Shown piece by piece: positions 1 to 12,308 of a DNA stretch of 64,000 bases (position 1 is the first letter of the stretch; the number at the start of each line of letters is the position of its first letter). A program made the translations under genes and the position numbers. This DNA comes from Carettochelys insculpta (Eukaryota; Chordata; Testudines; Carettochelyidae). The stretch spans positions 175,039,501 through 175,103,500 of the forward strand of contig NC_134137.1 in NCBI RefSeq assembly GCF_033958435.1, read 5' to 3'. The notes below the pieces were generated by a model. The model worked only from the letters and a program-made list of their open reading frames with translations. It did no database searches and was not told the DNA's origin.

Positions 1-2143
1 ACTGAGGACCCTGAATCTGAAATCTTTTACATTTCAGAAGGCTGGATACCACATCTCCTGGAACCAGATTCACTGTCATTTTGGTTTCAGGTTAAAAGCC
101 ATAGGTAAATCATGTTGTTCCTGATGCATTTGAAATCTGATGAGAAAAAGCAGTTTTCCTAAGAGTTCAGCCACAAATGGTTGATAGCTTAAAAACAAAG
201 ACAAAGATCTATAAACAATGGCAGGGCTCTCTCAGGAATAGCTCAACTTGCCAGATTTCCTCCATTTTGGACAAAAAGCAGCCTAGAGGAAACTTAAAGT
301 TGGCTTAAATGGTCAGCAGAGGGTTGTACTTTTATAAAGGAATCTGTCACGATGTGATATGTAGGGGTCACATTTAGGTTGTGGTCAGCTGGTAGGAGAC
401 CAGTGGAGTCAGATGGCGTAACACAGCTCAGCTCTGGAGCTCCTTGTCAGTCCCAGGATTGGGGAAGAATGATCTAACTGCTTCCCATTACATCCTGTGC
501 CAAGCTAGCTTGATTTGGCAGGACCAAAGGATGCAGCCCTTTTCATGTTCCATGGTTCATAAGGTTGCTGTGAAGGTGAGATCCACGCATATCTGCAACA
601 TGGATGTTTTTATTTTCAGTTTTATGTTTTCAAAATTCATTTCTGTGCTGCAGTCTTTTATGCCAAGTTTTATCTTATAGGGAGATTTCACTGTTGAGTT
701 ATAGGAACTGGGCAATCGGGATTTATGATGGAAATGCCATTAGCTCCTTAACGGCCACAAGGTGATTGGTGCCACAGTAGTACTGTGTTGCATAAAGCAG
801 TAAGAGTGAGCTGGCAGTTTGACAAGATTTCACATAGGCTTTGGCAAGCTTAATTCATGACCTGAGCAAGGGCTCCTCTTTTGCCACAGACTACATCATT
901 TGGTTTCATAACGTTCGTTCTATTTAGGCCTTTTTTTGGGCAAAAAATGCTAGTTCTGTTACTGTGCAGCATTGTTCACATTGTTGTTCTCTCGTCTGTT
1001 GGAAAAAAACAAAACAAAACAAAACAGTTCTTGAACACAGTGGATCAGTCTCAGCTGATGGGGAAATTCACAGATGTACCATTGCAGGCATTCCTGCTAG
1101 AAATGCATTAAAGGATATATATTGTGCGATAGCAGGCATTTTCCAGGGCTTTTATTGCTATTCAGAATAGATGAAGAAGACTGTAATAATGCAAAAGAAA
1201 GTCTGGAGACGAAGCCCAGATAGTGCTAAGCATACAAATGCAGTTGTTCTGCAAGCATAAAGTCAATGGATGATTTAGCATTGATTATGGCAGGGCCAGG
1301 GAGGGACTTCTTATTAAATCTTGTATGATTGAATGGGCAATGTGCTCTGCATTCTGTACATCTTCTTTTTAAAACAAAAACAAAAACAAAAAAAAAACCC
1401 TACAACTCTGTGAGGACAACTGAAAAAACAAAAACTATAAGCTGGAGCTCCCTCACATAGCCTGCTTTGGTGCAGGGAGGGGAGGCGATTCTGGGTGGAG
1501 GACAGTCAGAAGGAAGCCTCCTCAGTGGCCTCTGCTGCATCTTTGCAGAAGATCCACGCAGCTCCCTCCTTTACCCCACTCCACAAATCCTGCAGTGTGG
1601 AGGTAGAAGGAAGACCCCATGTAAGTGTACTGCACAGCACACAGGGAATCCACATCACTTTTGCACCATACTCTCAAAGTCCTCTTCCTACTGTACTGCT
1701 GACCCACACCAGTCAAGTTCTCATAAGGAAGAGACAACATCACGGTTGTCTCATAGGGAAGAGACACCATGTGGCCCATAGGCTGCAGGCCACGAAAGCT
1801 TTTATACATGCGCTGATCAGTGAGCACAAGGTTTGTCCCACTGCCTTCCATGAAAGTGCTCAAGCGCTTACGCAAGTTTCTATGGGTTTTATGCGATCGA
1901 GACCCCAATGCTACAGTATTTTTGTGCTGGTGCTGCAGAGGCAAAGCTAGCCAGAAGAGAAAGCACAAGTTAGCTAACGATCTCCTTTCGACATCATAGA
2001 GACAATTGCTGATGCTAATGGCAAACAAGGAAGTAAATAATCCTTGGCCATGTTAATCTGTGCTCTATGAAATTTTAAGGGTGGGAGGGGAGGAACTAAT
2101 GTTTACAAAAAAGAAAAAGTCAAAGTATTTAAAGCGAATAGTC

Positions 2144-2180
2144 ACAGAGGGGTAGCCATGTTAGTCTGTATCTATATTTA
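2144..2180 (+). repeat. Fragment of dispersed repeat family A (GTAGCC-TGTTAGTCT)
   Basis: The segment CAGAGGGGTAGCCATGTTAG followed by TCTGTATCT matches the 5' part of a repeat seen again at 12118-12150 and, more diverged, at 44350-44390. It stops shortly before the hAT-like element at 2202. I know this as a common turtle and crocodile dispersed repeat but cannot name its class. Confidence 0.5.
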
Positions 2181-2201
2181 AGGCAAAAGATTGTTACAAA
2201 A

Positions 2202-2528
2202 CAGGGGTCGGCAACCCCCAGCATGGGTGCCAAGAGTGGCATGCAAACTGATTTTCATTGACAGGGGAGTGGGGAGCTCAGTCCCTCCCCTCCTCCCCGT
2301 GTAGCCGGTAGCTTGTTCAAAGCCATGCTGCCTGCGGATTAACAAAAGCCCAGCTAGTGCTTCCACCACCTGAACAGTAAACCTCTGCATCGCATCTTAA
2401 TTTATTAATGAAGCTGTTGTAAGTAAGATTATTCGTGACTTTAAAAAGTATCATAGACACTTGGACTGTACATAGAGAGCCAAAGGTCGAATTTCAGCCC
2501 TGCACCTCAGAAAGGCTGCGGACCCCTG
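2202..2528. mobile_element. hAT-like non-autonomous element (MITE), 327 bp
   Basis: The ends are inverted: the left end reads CAGGGGTCGGCAACCC and the right end reads GGCTGCGGACCCCTG, which is CAGGGGTCCGCAGCC in reverse complement. CAGGGG ends with 8-bp duplications are typical of hAT/Charlie-type elements. The flanking 8-mers TTACAAAA and TTATAGAC agree at only 5 of 8 positions, as expected for an old copy. There is no transposase. It lies in a DSCAM intron 170 bp upstream of an exon. Confidence 0.7.
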
Positions 2529-2622
2529 TTATAGACATTACAGAGTTGCTGAAAGAATACCTATTTGTGTACCTGCAAAAGAAGGCCCACAAGCAATGCT
2601 CACTTCAATTATGTAAACCTGA

Positions 2623-2928
<306 letters not shown>

Positions 2929-2967
2929 TGAATGTAGTGGGAAAGTTATTTTGTGCAGCAGGAAATA

Positions 2968-3608
2968 CAAGTAGAACTTCTCTGGTCTGGGACTGTGTTC
3001 TGGCAACATCCATGGTCTGAAACAATCACAGATGTCACTGAACCAGAGTGCCCCTGGATCACAGAGCACCGGCTGCTGGCAGTTCAGCAGCAGAGGGCAG
3101 CAGCCAGGAGTGGGTTCATGGTGCTGGTGGCCAGGAGAGGAGCTAGGAGCCTGGTAGCTGTGACTGTCAGGGGAACTCTGTTGCAGGTAGGGAACCCAGT
3201 GGCCAGGGGCAGGTCCAGTCGTGTAACCTGGCTGCGGGCGTACACCCCAGCAGCCACAGCTGGCAGTGGAGCCTGGGGGCCAGGGCTGACAGCGGAGCCT
3301 GCCTGGAGCCAGCGACCTGGGGCAAGGAGCCCAGCTGCCAGGGTGAATAAGCCAGGGCTGGCAGCAGAGCCCAGCTGGTAGCCAGGAGGGGAGCTGGAAC
3401 TGGTATCTTGGTCCAGCAGCAGAGCTGGGTCGGGAACACAGAGCCTGGAGGGGAATCCAGCTGGGTCTGCTGATGGACCCCAAGAGAACCTGGAGGTCAG
3501 CAGCAGAAGGGCTGGAATTCACACACCCGGGTCCTGGCAAACTCCTTCATTTAGGACCAGTCTGCTACTGAGGGTGCTGGACCAGGCAGGGCAACCTGTC
3601 AGCTCTTG
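2968..3608. mobile_element. Tigger/pogo-like non-autonomous element with GC-rich core
   Basis: A 641-bp unit sits between TA dinucleotides (2966-2967 and 3609-3610). Its ends are weakly inverted: CAAGTAGAACTTCTCTGG on the left, and CAAGAGCTGACAGGTTGCCC as the reverse complement of the right. The core (about 3050-3480) is a degenerate minisatellite of CAGCC/GGAGC/AGCCAGG words, which opens long spurious frames on both strands. The build resembles the better supported element at 32352-32883. The ends are diverged, so the class is tentative. Confidence 0.45.
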
Positions 3609-4749
3609 TATAATTGGACCCACTATAAAAGTATTACATATTAGGATTAATATAATATAAGCTTCCTTTGCACGTTAAAATGTAGGTGTAATTTAACATC
3701 ATTCAGATGTGAATATTCCTCAAAAAATGTATGCTGGATTTTAACATCTAGAATAGATTGAATAAAGGTTTCTGATGGATTTTAATATCCAATAGATATT
3801 TATTTCTCAGCAATCAATCGTTACTACCTTTTTCAATTAACTGTGGTTGTTGCTAACACTCTAGGATTTCAGAAATATATTTTTTTATTACCACATGTTT
3901 GAAAAAGTTACTTTTCTAGTTACTATATTAGATCCATTTTCCAAGGTATATTCATGCTGAGATCATCTTACAATGATTTAAACAGCAAACTAAACAAATA
4001 CATTATTACAACACATTCTTCTTAGACTCTGTTAAAGATGTGTTCCATATCTGCATAAATGGAAAAGTTTAATTAAACCTAAATATTTATTAGATAGTAA
4101 TATGGTGTAATGTGGCATACTGGAACTATGTAAGATGTTCCTAGGATGTATAGAAAAACAAGGATCAAATATAAATTATTGATGTTTATTACATTTGTAG
4201 TGCCCAGAGGCACTGAGACCTCATCTGGGGTGAATGAATTCTCTACTCTACAGCCTCAGCTGAGAGCCAATTGGCCTTTAGCTCATGTGGTTGAGTGCAA
4301 GGCTTTAGACCCTATGCTCACAGGTTCTATTGCTGGGGCTAGCAGCCTGGGTCTGTCAGTGTCACCCATTGAAAAATTAAGATTACAAGAATGACTAATA
4401 GCACAGAACCCCACAATGTTTTAAAATCAAATTATCCTTAATGCTGCAGATCCTGCACACCCAGGCTGGGTCTACAAAGAGCTCTGCTGCTGGCAGAACT
4501 ATGCAAAGTACTTGTCTTTTCCAGGGATGATTTTGTGCTGGACAATACCCCAGAATAGTTGCCATTTCCATCCCTTATCTCCTTCAAGACAAAGCCCATT
4601 GAAATCCATGAAAATACTGTCACTTATTTAAAATAGACTTTTAATTCAACCCATTAGTCTGGTTCACATGCATCCAAGCAAATGTGGTGGGAAACATATA
4701 TAAAATGTTAGCATTCATTGTGTATTTGAAAGTAACGCTATGCACCAGA

Positions 4750-4885
4750 AATAGGAGTTCTGAGGATCCTGGCACACCATCTGGCTTGAAGTGGTTTCCA
4801 TCAGAGACAGGGTTTACAGTTTGGTTCAGTGGCTCTCAGGACTCTGCCCCAATAAAGATTGTTCCAGCACCTTTGCTGTGCACAG
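4750..4885 (+). repeat. SINE-like dispersed repeat, copy 1
   Basis: The segment with AGGGTTTACAGTTTGGTTCA, a downstream AATAAAGATTGTTCCAGCAC and an upstream GGAGT-tract has a diverged second copy at 15190-15310 (GGGTTTACAATTTGGTTCAA, then AAATTGTTTTGGCAC). I recognise it as a dispersed turtle repeat without a class name. The AATAAA inside is part of the repeat, not a gene end. Confidence 0.5.
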
Positions 4886-5984
4886 AACCAGTCGTAGAAT
4901 TTTGAGTAGTGTTTCCCAAGCTTGTTTAGATGAGTTTGAGGGGCACAAGCATACACGATTCTCAGCCTTCTCTGCTGCATGGCAAGTATAGCCTCACTCC
5001 TTGTGTTGAGGCCCATGAATAGCTAACAGCATTTAACCAGATTTGTGAAAATAGCAGTTCTCCAAACTCTGAGATCGCTGATCACCATCCATCAGAATTC
5101 GTGTATGTGATTGCGAAAACTCTGTACAGTAATCTTTTCAATTGTAACACAATTGTTGTTCAAAATCTAAACTTGTATTTAGAAGACAAAAATTGGGTCT
5201 GAGTGCTGTAGTGTCCATATTCCAGCTGGCTTTACTAGGGCCTTCATTCTATTGTATTGGTCTCCTTTGGAAATTCTCGTGTTCTTAGCATTCATGGAGC
5301 ATAAGATATAAGCTTATAGCTGGCACCTTCAGAGTTGCACAGAAGGGGGGAAAACTTCTTGCACTTTTCACCCATGCTGTCCATCCACACTGAGACAGTC
5401 ACAGTCTGAAATGAAATCTTGGCTCCATTAAAGTCAAAACTTGCACTGACATCAGTAAGGCCATGATTTCACCATTGGTCCTTTAAAAATCGGGAGATTT
5501 AGGTCATGTCTTTGGTCTGACTCTGTATCCCAAAAAACTCAGGGTCCTACATAATAATGTGTGTGGATTTCAAAGATCCACTGGTTTTGTTTCTTTGTTT
5601 CTTTGTACTTGTAAGAGCCATTCCAAATGTCCTTGGCCAAAATTTGTCCTCTGATCAGAGCTGTTGTGTACAGTTGGCAGTTGCTTTCTCGTGCTAGAAA
5701 GAGATGTATGTTTTTCTCAGAACATTGTAAAGGGTTTTGGGCTCCTTCAGGATGAAAGATTCTGAAAATGTATGCAGTTTGTATTCATTAGTGATGTTCT
5801 GGGTCATCTGAAATCTTCTCACCAGTAGAGGTACCAAATGCCAGTCAAGGAAGAGTTACTCACTAGCCAGTTCTGGGAATACTGCTAAAGGGAAAGAATG
5901 ATGCTTCAGCCAAAGCCTGAATATCTACACTGCGATTAAACATTCCTTTAGCCCACCTCCCACAAGTCTGAGCCTCAAGGGTCT

Positions 5985-6330
5985 AATTGCAGTGTGCAGC
6001 TGTTAGACATAGGGACTTTGCAGAGGGCATCTTCCCACTGTGGCTGCCAGCCATCACAGCCCTGAGGGCAAGGTGTAGGGGCAGGGCCAGCTCTGTGCCC
6101 TGAGAAGGGGCAGGACCTTTGGTGGAAGGGGCAGGGCCAGGCCTCCAGTTCTCAGTACTGCCCAGACCACAGCTCTGACCCTCTACCCCTCCACCCCCCA
6201 CCAGCCTTCACTACCCTGTGGAGCACTTGGCATGGCACTACAACACTCTGGTGTTGATTCAAAGAGGGCCAGGTTCCGAAGCAACTGCTCCTTTTCCCAC
6301 CCCTTGTCCCCATCACTGGGGCTGCACCTT
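5985..6330. repeat. GC-rich low-complexity block, GGGGCAGGGCCAG motif
   Basis: The 13-mer GGGGCAGGGCCAG occurs twice (about 6078 and 6128), with related words around it, in otherwise AT-rich intron. A similar word (GGGGCAGGGCCAAAGG) appears at 55359 next to a CAGCACTG / CCTCCACTCT context that also resembles this block, so the two blocks may be copies of one non-autonomous transposon core. The ends were not found. Confidence 0.35.
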
Positions 6331-7455
6331 CCACATACACACATTGCTTCTTGGATTTCACACCAGCAGGGAGTGTAACTCCCTTCTTTCTCACTCCTGA
6401 ACGTCCACATGCTGATATCACAATTCATAGTACTAGCGGAGAGAAGCGACAGTAGACAGACAGGAATGGGGAATGATCAGAGTCAAGGCTCTGACCCTCC
6501 ATCCAGCAGAACTGGGCTGTCACAGTGGAGGAACAAATCTGCCAATGATGTAGTAATTTCACATTTCCAAATACCTCCCTGCTGCCCCCCTTCAATCTGG
6601 TTCTGAAGTGGTGCAGCTACGCACTATGCTTTACTCGGGGCAGATTGAACATTTACAATCTAGCCTCTTAAGAGTTTCCAATGTTAACCTGCAGTCTTTT
6701 CATAACTAGATACTTGCCATCCAACTACTGTCCTTGTTCTAAAAGGCAAGTGTATTACATATTGATGTAATACATTGAGTTGGCATTGAGTTGTATTTTT
6801 GCTTTGCTCTAGAGGAGGATTTGAAACAGAAGGTCACATAGGCATGGCCATTTTGTATTTATAATAACTTGCACCTTTGAAGCAAGAGGCTGTAAGTGCT
6901 TCACAGAGAATGTGGATTCAGAAACAATCCTCAAAGTCAGAATCTAGTGATGGTTTATCCTTAAACTCATTCCTGTTAAAATCTCCCACTCCGCAGTAAT
7001 TTAATCAGCCTTCCCTTTTCATATCCAAGAGCATTGTTTAATTCCTTTATTCAACCATTGTTACTAAAAGAAGCTTCGAAAGAAAAATCTTCCCCTGTTG
7101 GTTTAGTCGCTTTCTATTTGCCAATTAATTTTTTTTCTGTTCCCTTTGCTTATGATTCAGGCCCAAACAAATTTACATCTGTCAAAACTGCATCATAGAT
7201 GATTAAATCTGGTCTTCTCCATGAAATCTGGTCTTTTGTGTGTGTTACATGATACTGTAGGGTAAAAGTATTCAATAGTACACCCTTATTTCTTTTCTTC
7301 TGATAGCAGCAGTGCTGCCTTCAGAGCTAGGCATCTGGCAGAAGCTGCTGCTCTCTGACTGCTCAGATCTGAAGACAGTGCAAAAGGAAGGGTGCCAATA
7401 CCATGACTCTTCTGCAACAATGAGAAGTCCTGTGTCTCGTTATAGACTAGCAGAT

Positions 7456-7512
7456 ATTTTAGAGCATAAGCTTTCGTGGGCAAAGACCCGCTTTGTCAGA
7501 TGCAGGGAGTGG
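7456..7512 (+). repeat. Fragment of dispersed repeat family A (3' part)
   Basis: AGAGCATAAGCTTTCGTGGG followed by CAAAGACCCGCTTTGTCAGATGC matches the 3' part of the family whose copies lie at 12114-12308 (GAGCTTTCATGGGACAGACC) and 44440-44490 (CATGAGCTTTCATGGC). The following 100 bp contain short inverted words AGTGGAGAT / ATCTCCACT (7508 and 7554). Confidence 0.5.
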
Positions 7513-8177
7513 AGATTCCAGAGGCAGGTTCACTACATTTCACTTCCAGAGGCATCTCCACTCTGTTTTAGACTCTGCATAAATGGTAGATTTTCTTTTA
7601 TTTCTACAGAAGAATTGGGGTGATTTTATTTTTTCAGACACTGTAAGAATTTTTATTGATTCCTTTACTGCAAAGACTTGAAGAATTTTAAAATTTGCCA
7701 TGTTTTCAGCTATCTGGTAACAGGCATGATTAATAACATACTAGCCCAAATGTAAACTAATAAATAAATAAGTAGTGGGGGTTGCTAGTGAGTATTACTG
7801 CTGCATGTTAATATCCAGTAAGATCCCTGGAGCAGGAAATGGGATAATCTAATCTCCTAGCCGTTTGTCATCTTTTCATTTCTATTTGATAAATTGGTGT
7901 GGGGTGACTTACTCTGATTCACATAAATTGATTGTGAGTGAAGTACATTTACATGCCAGTAGTGAACTGGTTGCAGCCATTTACTTAATCATTCCCAGAC
8001 TTTTCAATGCTTGTGTTTGTCTGAATATGGAGAATTTCTTGAAGAAGATGTCCTAGTTTGAGGGTGCTGTCCTTGCACTTCACTGAAACCTATTTCCATC
8101 CTTGATCTTTTTAGTCAGCTTTTGTTTGTAACAATATGTCAGTTACCACTTCATTTCGGCTGGTGTTTCTTCACTGA

Positions 8178-8489
<312 letters not shown>

Positions 8490-9103
8490 TGACAGTTACC
8501 ATATTTGCTGCTCATTTTACGAGCTTTGTTTTCTTGTTTATGCTTTTTAAAAATGCACCTCCTAATTGCAAGTTCTGCTGGGTTATGCAAGCATCTACCA
8601 TTTACAATACTAGTAATTATGTGTATGACTTCCTGTCCTGAATATGTACTACAAAATCATTTTGATGGTTCTGTTGGTGATTTTTCTGGTGACTGAAACT
8701 ATGTACTTCCTGAGTTCTAAGGGAAAGGTATGAGAATTTGCTTCATGAAATGGCACCAGCCAGGAAGTGGCAGTATTATCAACCAGGGAATTGGATTCAA
8801 AACTGGAATGGTTTTAAGGTTTGAGCTACAAAAAGGTAAGTTGTTTCCGGTGCGTAATTTGCCCACGGGGGGAAGGCCCAGCTTTGGCTGCAGTCCAATA
8901 CTCAGTATCATCAGTGTGTCTCAGACCAAGACCTTATTTCCTTTGTGATAACTCCACTCAATATTGGCCTTGTTGTATCTCAGTTAAAATGCAGTTGTAG
9001 GATTTAAAAGTGACGTCGATTTTCTTTTTCCTCTATACTGAACAAAAGATGAAGAAATGGGCAGCTGTAAATTAATGGAATCTTGTTAGCAGGGAAATAC
9101 TCA

Positions 9104-10202
9104 GGCTACGTCTACACTAGCCTGCAGCTTGGGAGACCCAGGAAACTGACAGCTCAGCAGCCCTGATCAATTTCCTGGCTCCCGCTAGTACAGTAAACCC
9201 TCCATTACTGGACTAATAGGGCTGTCTGTTCTTCCCCATAGTCCCTTCGACGTGAGGATTTACTCCCTCTCCCCACAGGCTCCCCCAACCCCATTCCCAC
9301 CCCAACCTCCCCCCAAAAACAACCTCCTGAAAACGTCCCCCCAAGAAACAACCAAAACCACCCCTGCCTGCCGCCTCCCCACCCCAAAAAAAAGCCCTCT
9401 TAAAAAAAAAAACAAAAAAACAAACCCCTGCCACTCACCAGCTCTGGTGGAAAAGCTGCTGGAGCCTGCTGGCTGGGGGCACCTGGTCGCAGGTAGCCAA
9501 GGTTGCCTGTGGGGTGTGTGCCTACCCCACGCACCTGGCTCCATGTGCAGCTCCAGCAGCCCTGCGGCGGGGTGCCTGGCCCCATGCACAGCTTGAGCTG
9601 CTCAGCTGAGGGGTACCTGGCCCCCTGCTGGCTAGAGCCACCCAGTGGCAGGGTGCCTAGCCCCACATGCAGCTTGGGCTACCCGACTGCAGGGTGCGTG
9701 GCCCCACGCGTGGCTGGACCAGCCCGGTCTCTTGGTGCCTGGCTCTGCGCCAGCTCGAGCTGCCCAGTTGCAAGATGCCTGGCCCCACATGTGGCTGGAG
9801 CAGCCCAGCTGCACAGGGTGCTTGGTCCTGCACCAGCTCAAGCTTCCCAGCAGTGGGGTGCCTGCCCTCTCCACAGGACTGCAGCAGCCTGATCAATTTC
9901 CCAGTTCCCACCTGTAGCAGAGAGCCGAGAGCCAGGTGCAGCACGCACAGCTTTATGGGATAGCTAGGGGACACCTGTGGAGGCTAATAAATTCAGTTTC
10001 AGGACGTGGCACTTCCACACTGGCCTTTAATCGAACTTCTCAATTTGGGCTCCATGTTATACTAGATAGGTAACTGTGGTTGTGGAATCTTGAGATTAGT
10101 GCTCCCTATATCGAGCTATGGGATTTTCAGTGAAGACAGTCACCTGGTAAAGTCGTGATAAGTGCCTTAAATTCGAATTCATCTCCTAGTGTAGACACAG
10201 CC
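9104..10202. mobile_element. PIF/Harbinger-type non-autonomous element, 1.1 kb
   Basis: The left end reads GGCTACGTCTACACTAG (9104-9120). The right end reads CTAGTGTAGACACAGCC (10186-10202), whose reverse complement GGCTGTGTCTACACTAG matches the left end at 15 of 17 positions. Both ends are flanked by the 3-bp duplication TCA (9101-9103, 10203-10205), the duplication size expected of PIF/Harbinger. No transposase is encoded. The core carries a GC-rich minisatellite (9485-9870), bracketed by a direct repeat of AGC-CTGATCAATTTCC at about 9160 and 9889, which suggests an internal insertion or expansion. Confidence 0.85.
9485..9870 (+). repeat. GC-rich minisatellite, about 60-bp unit
   Basis: About six to eight degenerate units share the words GGTGCCTGGCCCCA, CAGCTCGAGCTGCCCAG and GGCTGGAGCAGCCCAG, with a period close to 55-62 bp. 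It is the core of the Harbinger-type element around it. The lack of stops produces long open frames on both strands with compositions rich in Pro, Ala, Gly and Trp; none resembles a real protein. Confidence 0.75.
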
Positions 10203-12098
10203 TCACACAGCAGTTCCAAAGCTAGGTTTAAAAAAACAAAACCAAGGAAAATGGTGCCTGAATGGTACATGTCCAACAGAGGAGAGGACTTCATGCTTAG
10301 CTCGAGGCTGCCCAAGGGGAACTTCTTGCATTCTCTTGGGGTGCAGAGGAAAGTCTCCAAACAGTCCCCAGAGGAGAAAGTCATCCTGAGCAGTGTACAC
10401 AAGAAACCCTTTTTATTTTGGGGAAGTGGGAGGTGGGGTGAGAATGCGGGTGGTTTAAATCCAATTAATCTCAGGGTAAGGAAAAGCAGACCTCTGCCAG
10501 GCCCTAATCTAAAAATGTTTGATCTGAGATTTTCAAGTATATATTCCTAAAGATAGTCCCTTCAGTCCAAATTTAGACACCTAAACGTATGGATTGGTTT
10601 TCCAACGTGCTGAGTACTGCATATCTTGTTAACTTCCACTGACCTACTCAAAGTAGTAAGCAGCATGTCTAGTAATATTTGTAAGACTAAGCTGTTATCT
10701 TTTAAGAACTCACACTCTCCTTTTAAATATCATTGAAAATCTAACGCTGCTCTCGTAATGTTATCCAGCACTGGTATTGGGAACTTCTTATGGGCTGTGC
10801 TTTTGCATTATAAGGTGTACTGCTAAATCAAACTATGTGAAACAGATAAATATAAAAAATGTTTGTCTAAGACTTATTCACTTAAGAATCAAGGTACATT
10901 TATTTTGCCATACTGGATTTATGCCTGTCTAATCGGTGGACTGTGTTTTTATTCTTTGAAGGGAAGGTTGAGCCCTAATGATGAACCAATTAAATCTTAA
11001 AAAAGCACAGTGATGAGTTGCTCTAATGGCCCAGGAATACTGCTGTGCCAAGCTGCATGGAAATCCAGGTGTCTCTCTGGGGCTGTCAGGGAGTAGAAGA
11101 GTTGAGGAAGGCAGTGTGTCAACCTTGGTTAAAGAGAGAGTACTTCATGTTGCCCATGAGACATGCCTCCATCTCCAGCCAGCTAACGAGTTTCATCCAG
11201 ACTTCTTTATCTGGATGGATGGTGAGGTCAGTTCCACTAAGTATAGGGATATGCACTGAAAACATTATTCAGAAAACCTTATTGCGTGCATGCTAGATGA
11301 TGGGTATGGTCCTCTTTTGCTATGCCCCAACCGGTAGACGATTTCCACCGAGTCCACCTTTAATGTACCACTCCCTCCAAGGGGGCCACATTCTTCCATA
11401 AGGCAGGCCACCAGGCCTCAGTGCCTCTGACACTGAGCCTCTCAAGCTCCGGAACACCTGTTCCTCACTCTGAGCTCTGCCCAGTGAGTCAAACTGAAGC
11501 AGACTTGTGTTTGGAGATTTTTACCTCCATTTGATACTTCAGCAAAAGTCTGATGCAACTTCAGGTGGCCTGTTCAAAACGGAGTTGGGCTTATTAATCA
11601 AAGGGAATACAGCAAAGAGAAGTCCTTAGGTTAGCATAGAACAGCAAAGGCAAAGAGAGAGTTCAGACTGGTCAATGCTAGGACGGCATCTGGCCAAGCT
11701 GTTCTAGAATCTGCTTTGGCTCTGTCTCTTTGTGCTTCAGTCTCCGGTGAGAGCTCTTGTGTTTCTGCATTGTCAGCAATAAGCTCTGGCATCTGACACA
11801 TCTTGCTTTTGTTCTCTGGACACAGCCTGGCTGTGTTCACGTGTTCAGCTGCCTCTGCAATTAGTTGTCAGCCTTTGGTCAGAGGAGTTTCCATTCACTC
11901 TTCCTGAATCTGCATTCGCATGAGTTCAGTTTGTTATTCTGGTCTGCAACCAGGCAGCTGTGGGAGACAAACGCCATGTGTCCTGTGCTGCTCCTGGAAA
12001 CATTTTAACCCTTCTTCATTTATTGGGTAGCAGTACTGAAGTGATAGGTACAGAATCGTACAGATAGTTCATTGAAAGGTTACAGAAAATTCCCACGT

Positions 12099-12113
12099 GT
12101 CACAAGCATGTTG
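12099..12113. repeat. Left target-site duplication of fold-back insertion
   Basis: The 15-mer GTCACAAGCATGTTG is repeated exactly at 12309-12323 and brackets the 195-bp insertion. Confidence 0.85.
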
Positions 12114-12308
12114 AATAGTAACAGAGAGGAAGCCGTGCTAGTCTATACACTATCAAAACAAAAAGCAGTCAAGTAACACTTTAAAGACTAGCAAAATAGT
12201 TAGGTGAGCTTTCATGGGACAGACCACCAGAAGAAGTGGGTCTGTCCCACGAAAGCTCACCTAATAAACTATTTTGCTAGTCTTTAAAGTGCCACTTGAC
12301 TGCTTTTT
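12114..12308. mobile_element. Fold-back (palindromic) insertion of repeat family A, 195 bp
   Basis: A single insertion sits between perfect 15-bp direct repeats. It starts with the family A head (AACAGAGAGGAAGCCGTGCT), continues as a sense copy (12159-12227), turns around in an 8-base loop (12228-12235) and returns as the antisense copy (12236-12309). The arms pair over about 70 bases with few mismatches, for example GACTAGCAAAATAG against CTATTTTGCTAGTC. The right arm keeps a TTA-type segment (CTAATAAACTATT) that the left arm has partly lost. A long perfect duplication points to insertion by LINE-type target-primed reverse transcription rather than a cut-and-paste transposase. Confidence 0.8.

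Noticed and set aside
1522..2028. A 168-codon minus-strand open frame in a DSCAM intron
   Set aside because: No domain, no recognisable family, antisense to DSCAM, and it includes a 30-bp tandem duplication. Composition looks like chance in sequence poor in TTA/CTA/TCA triplets.
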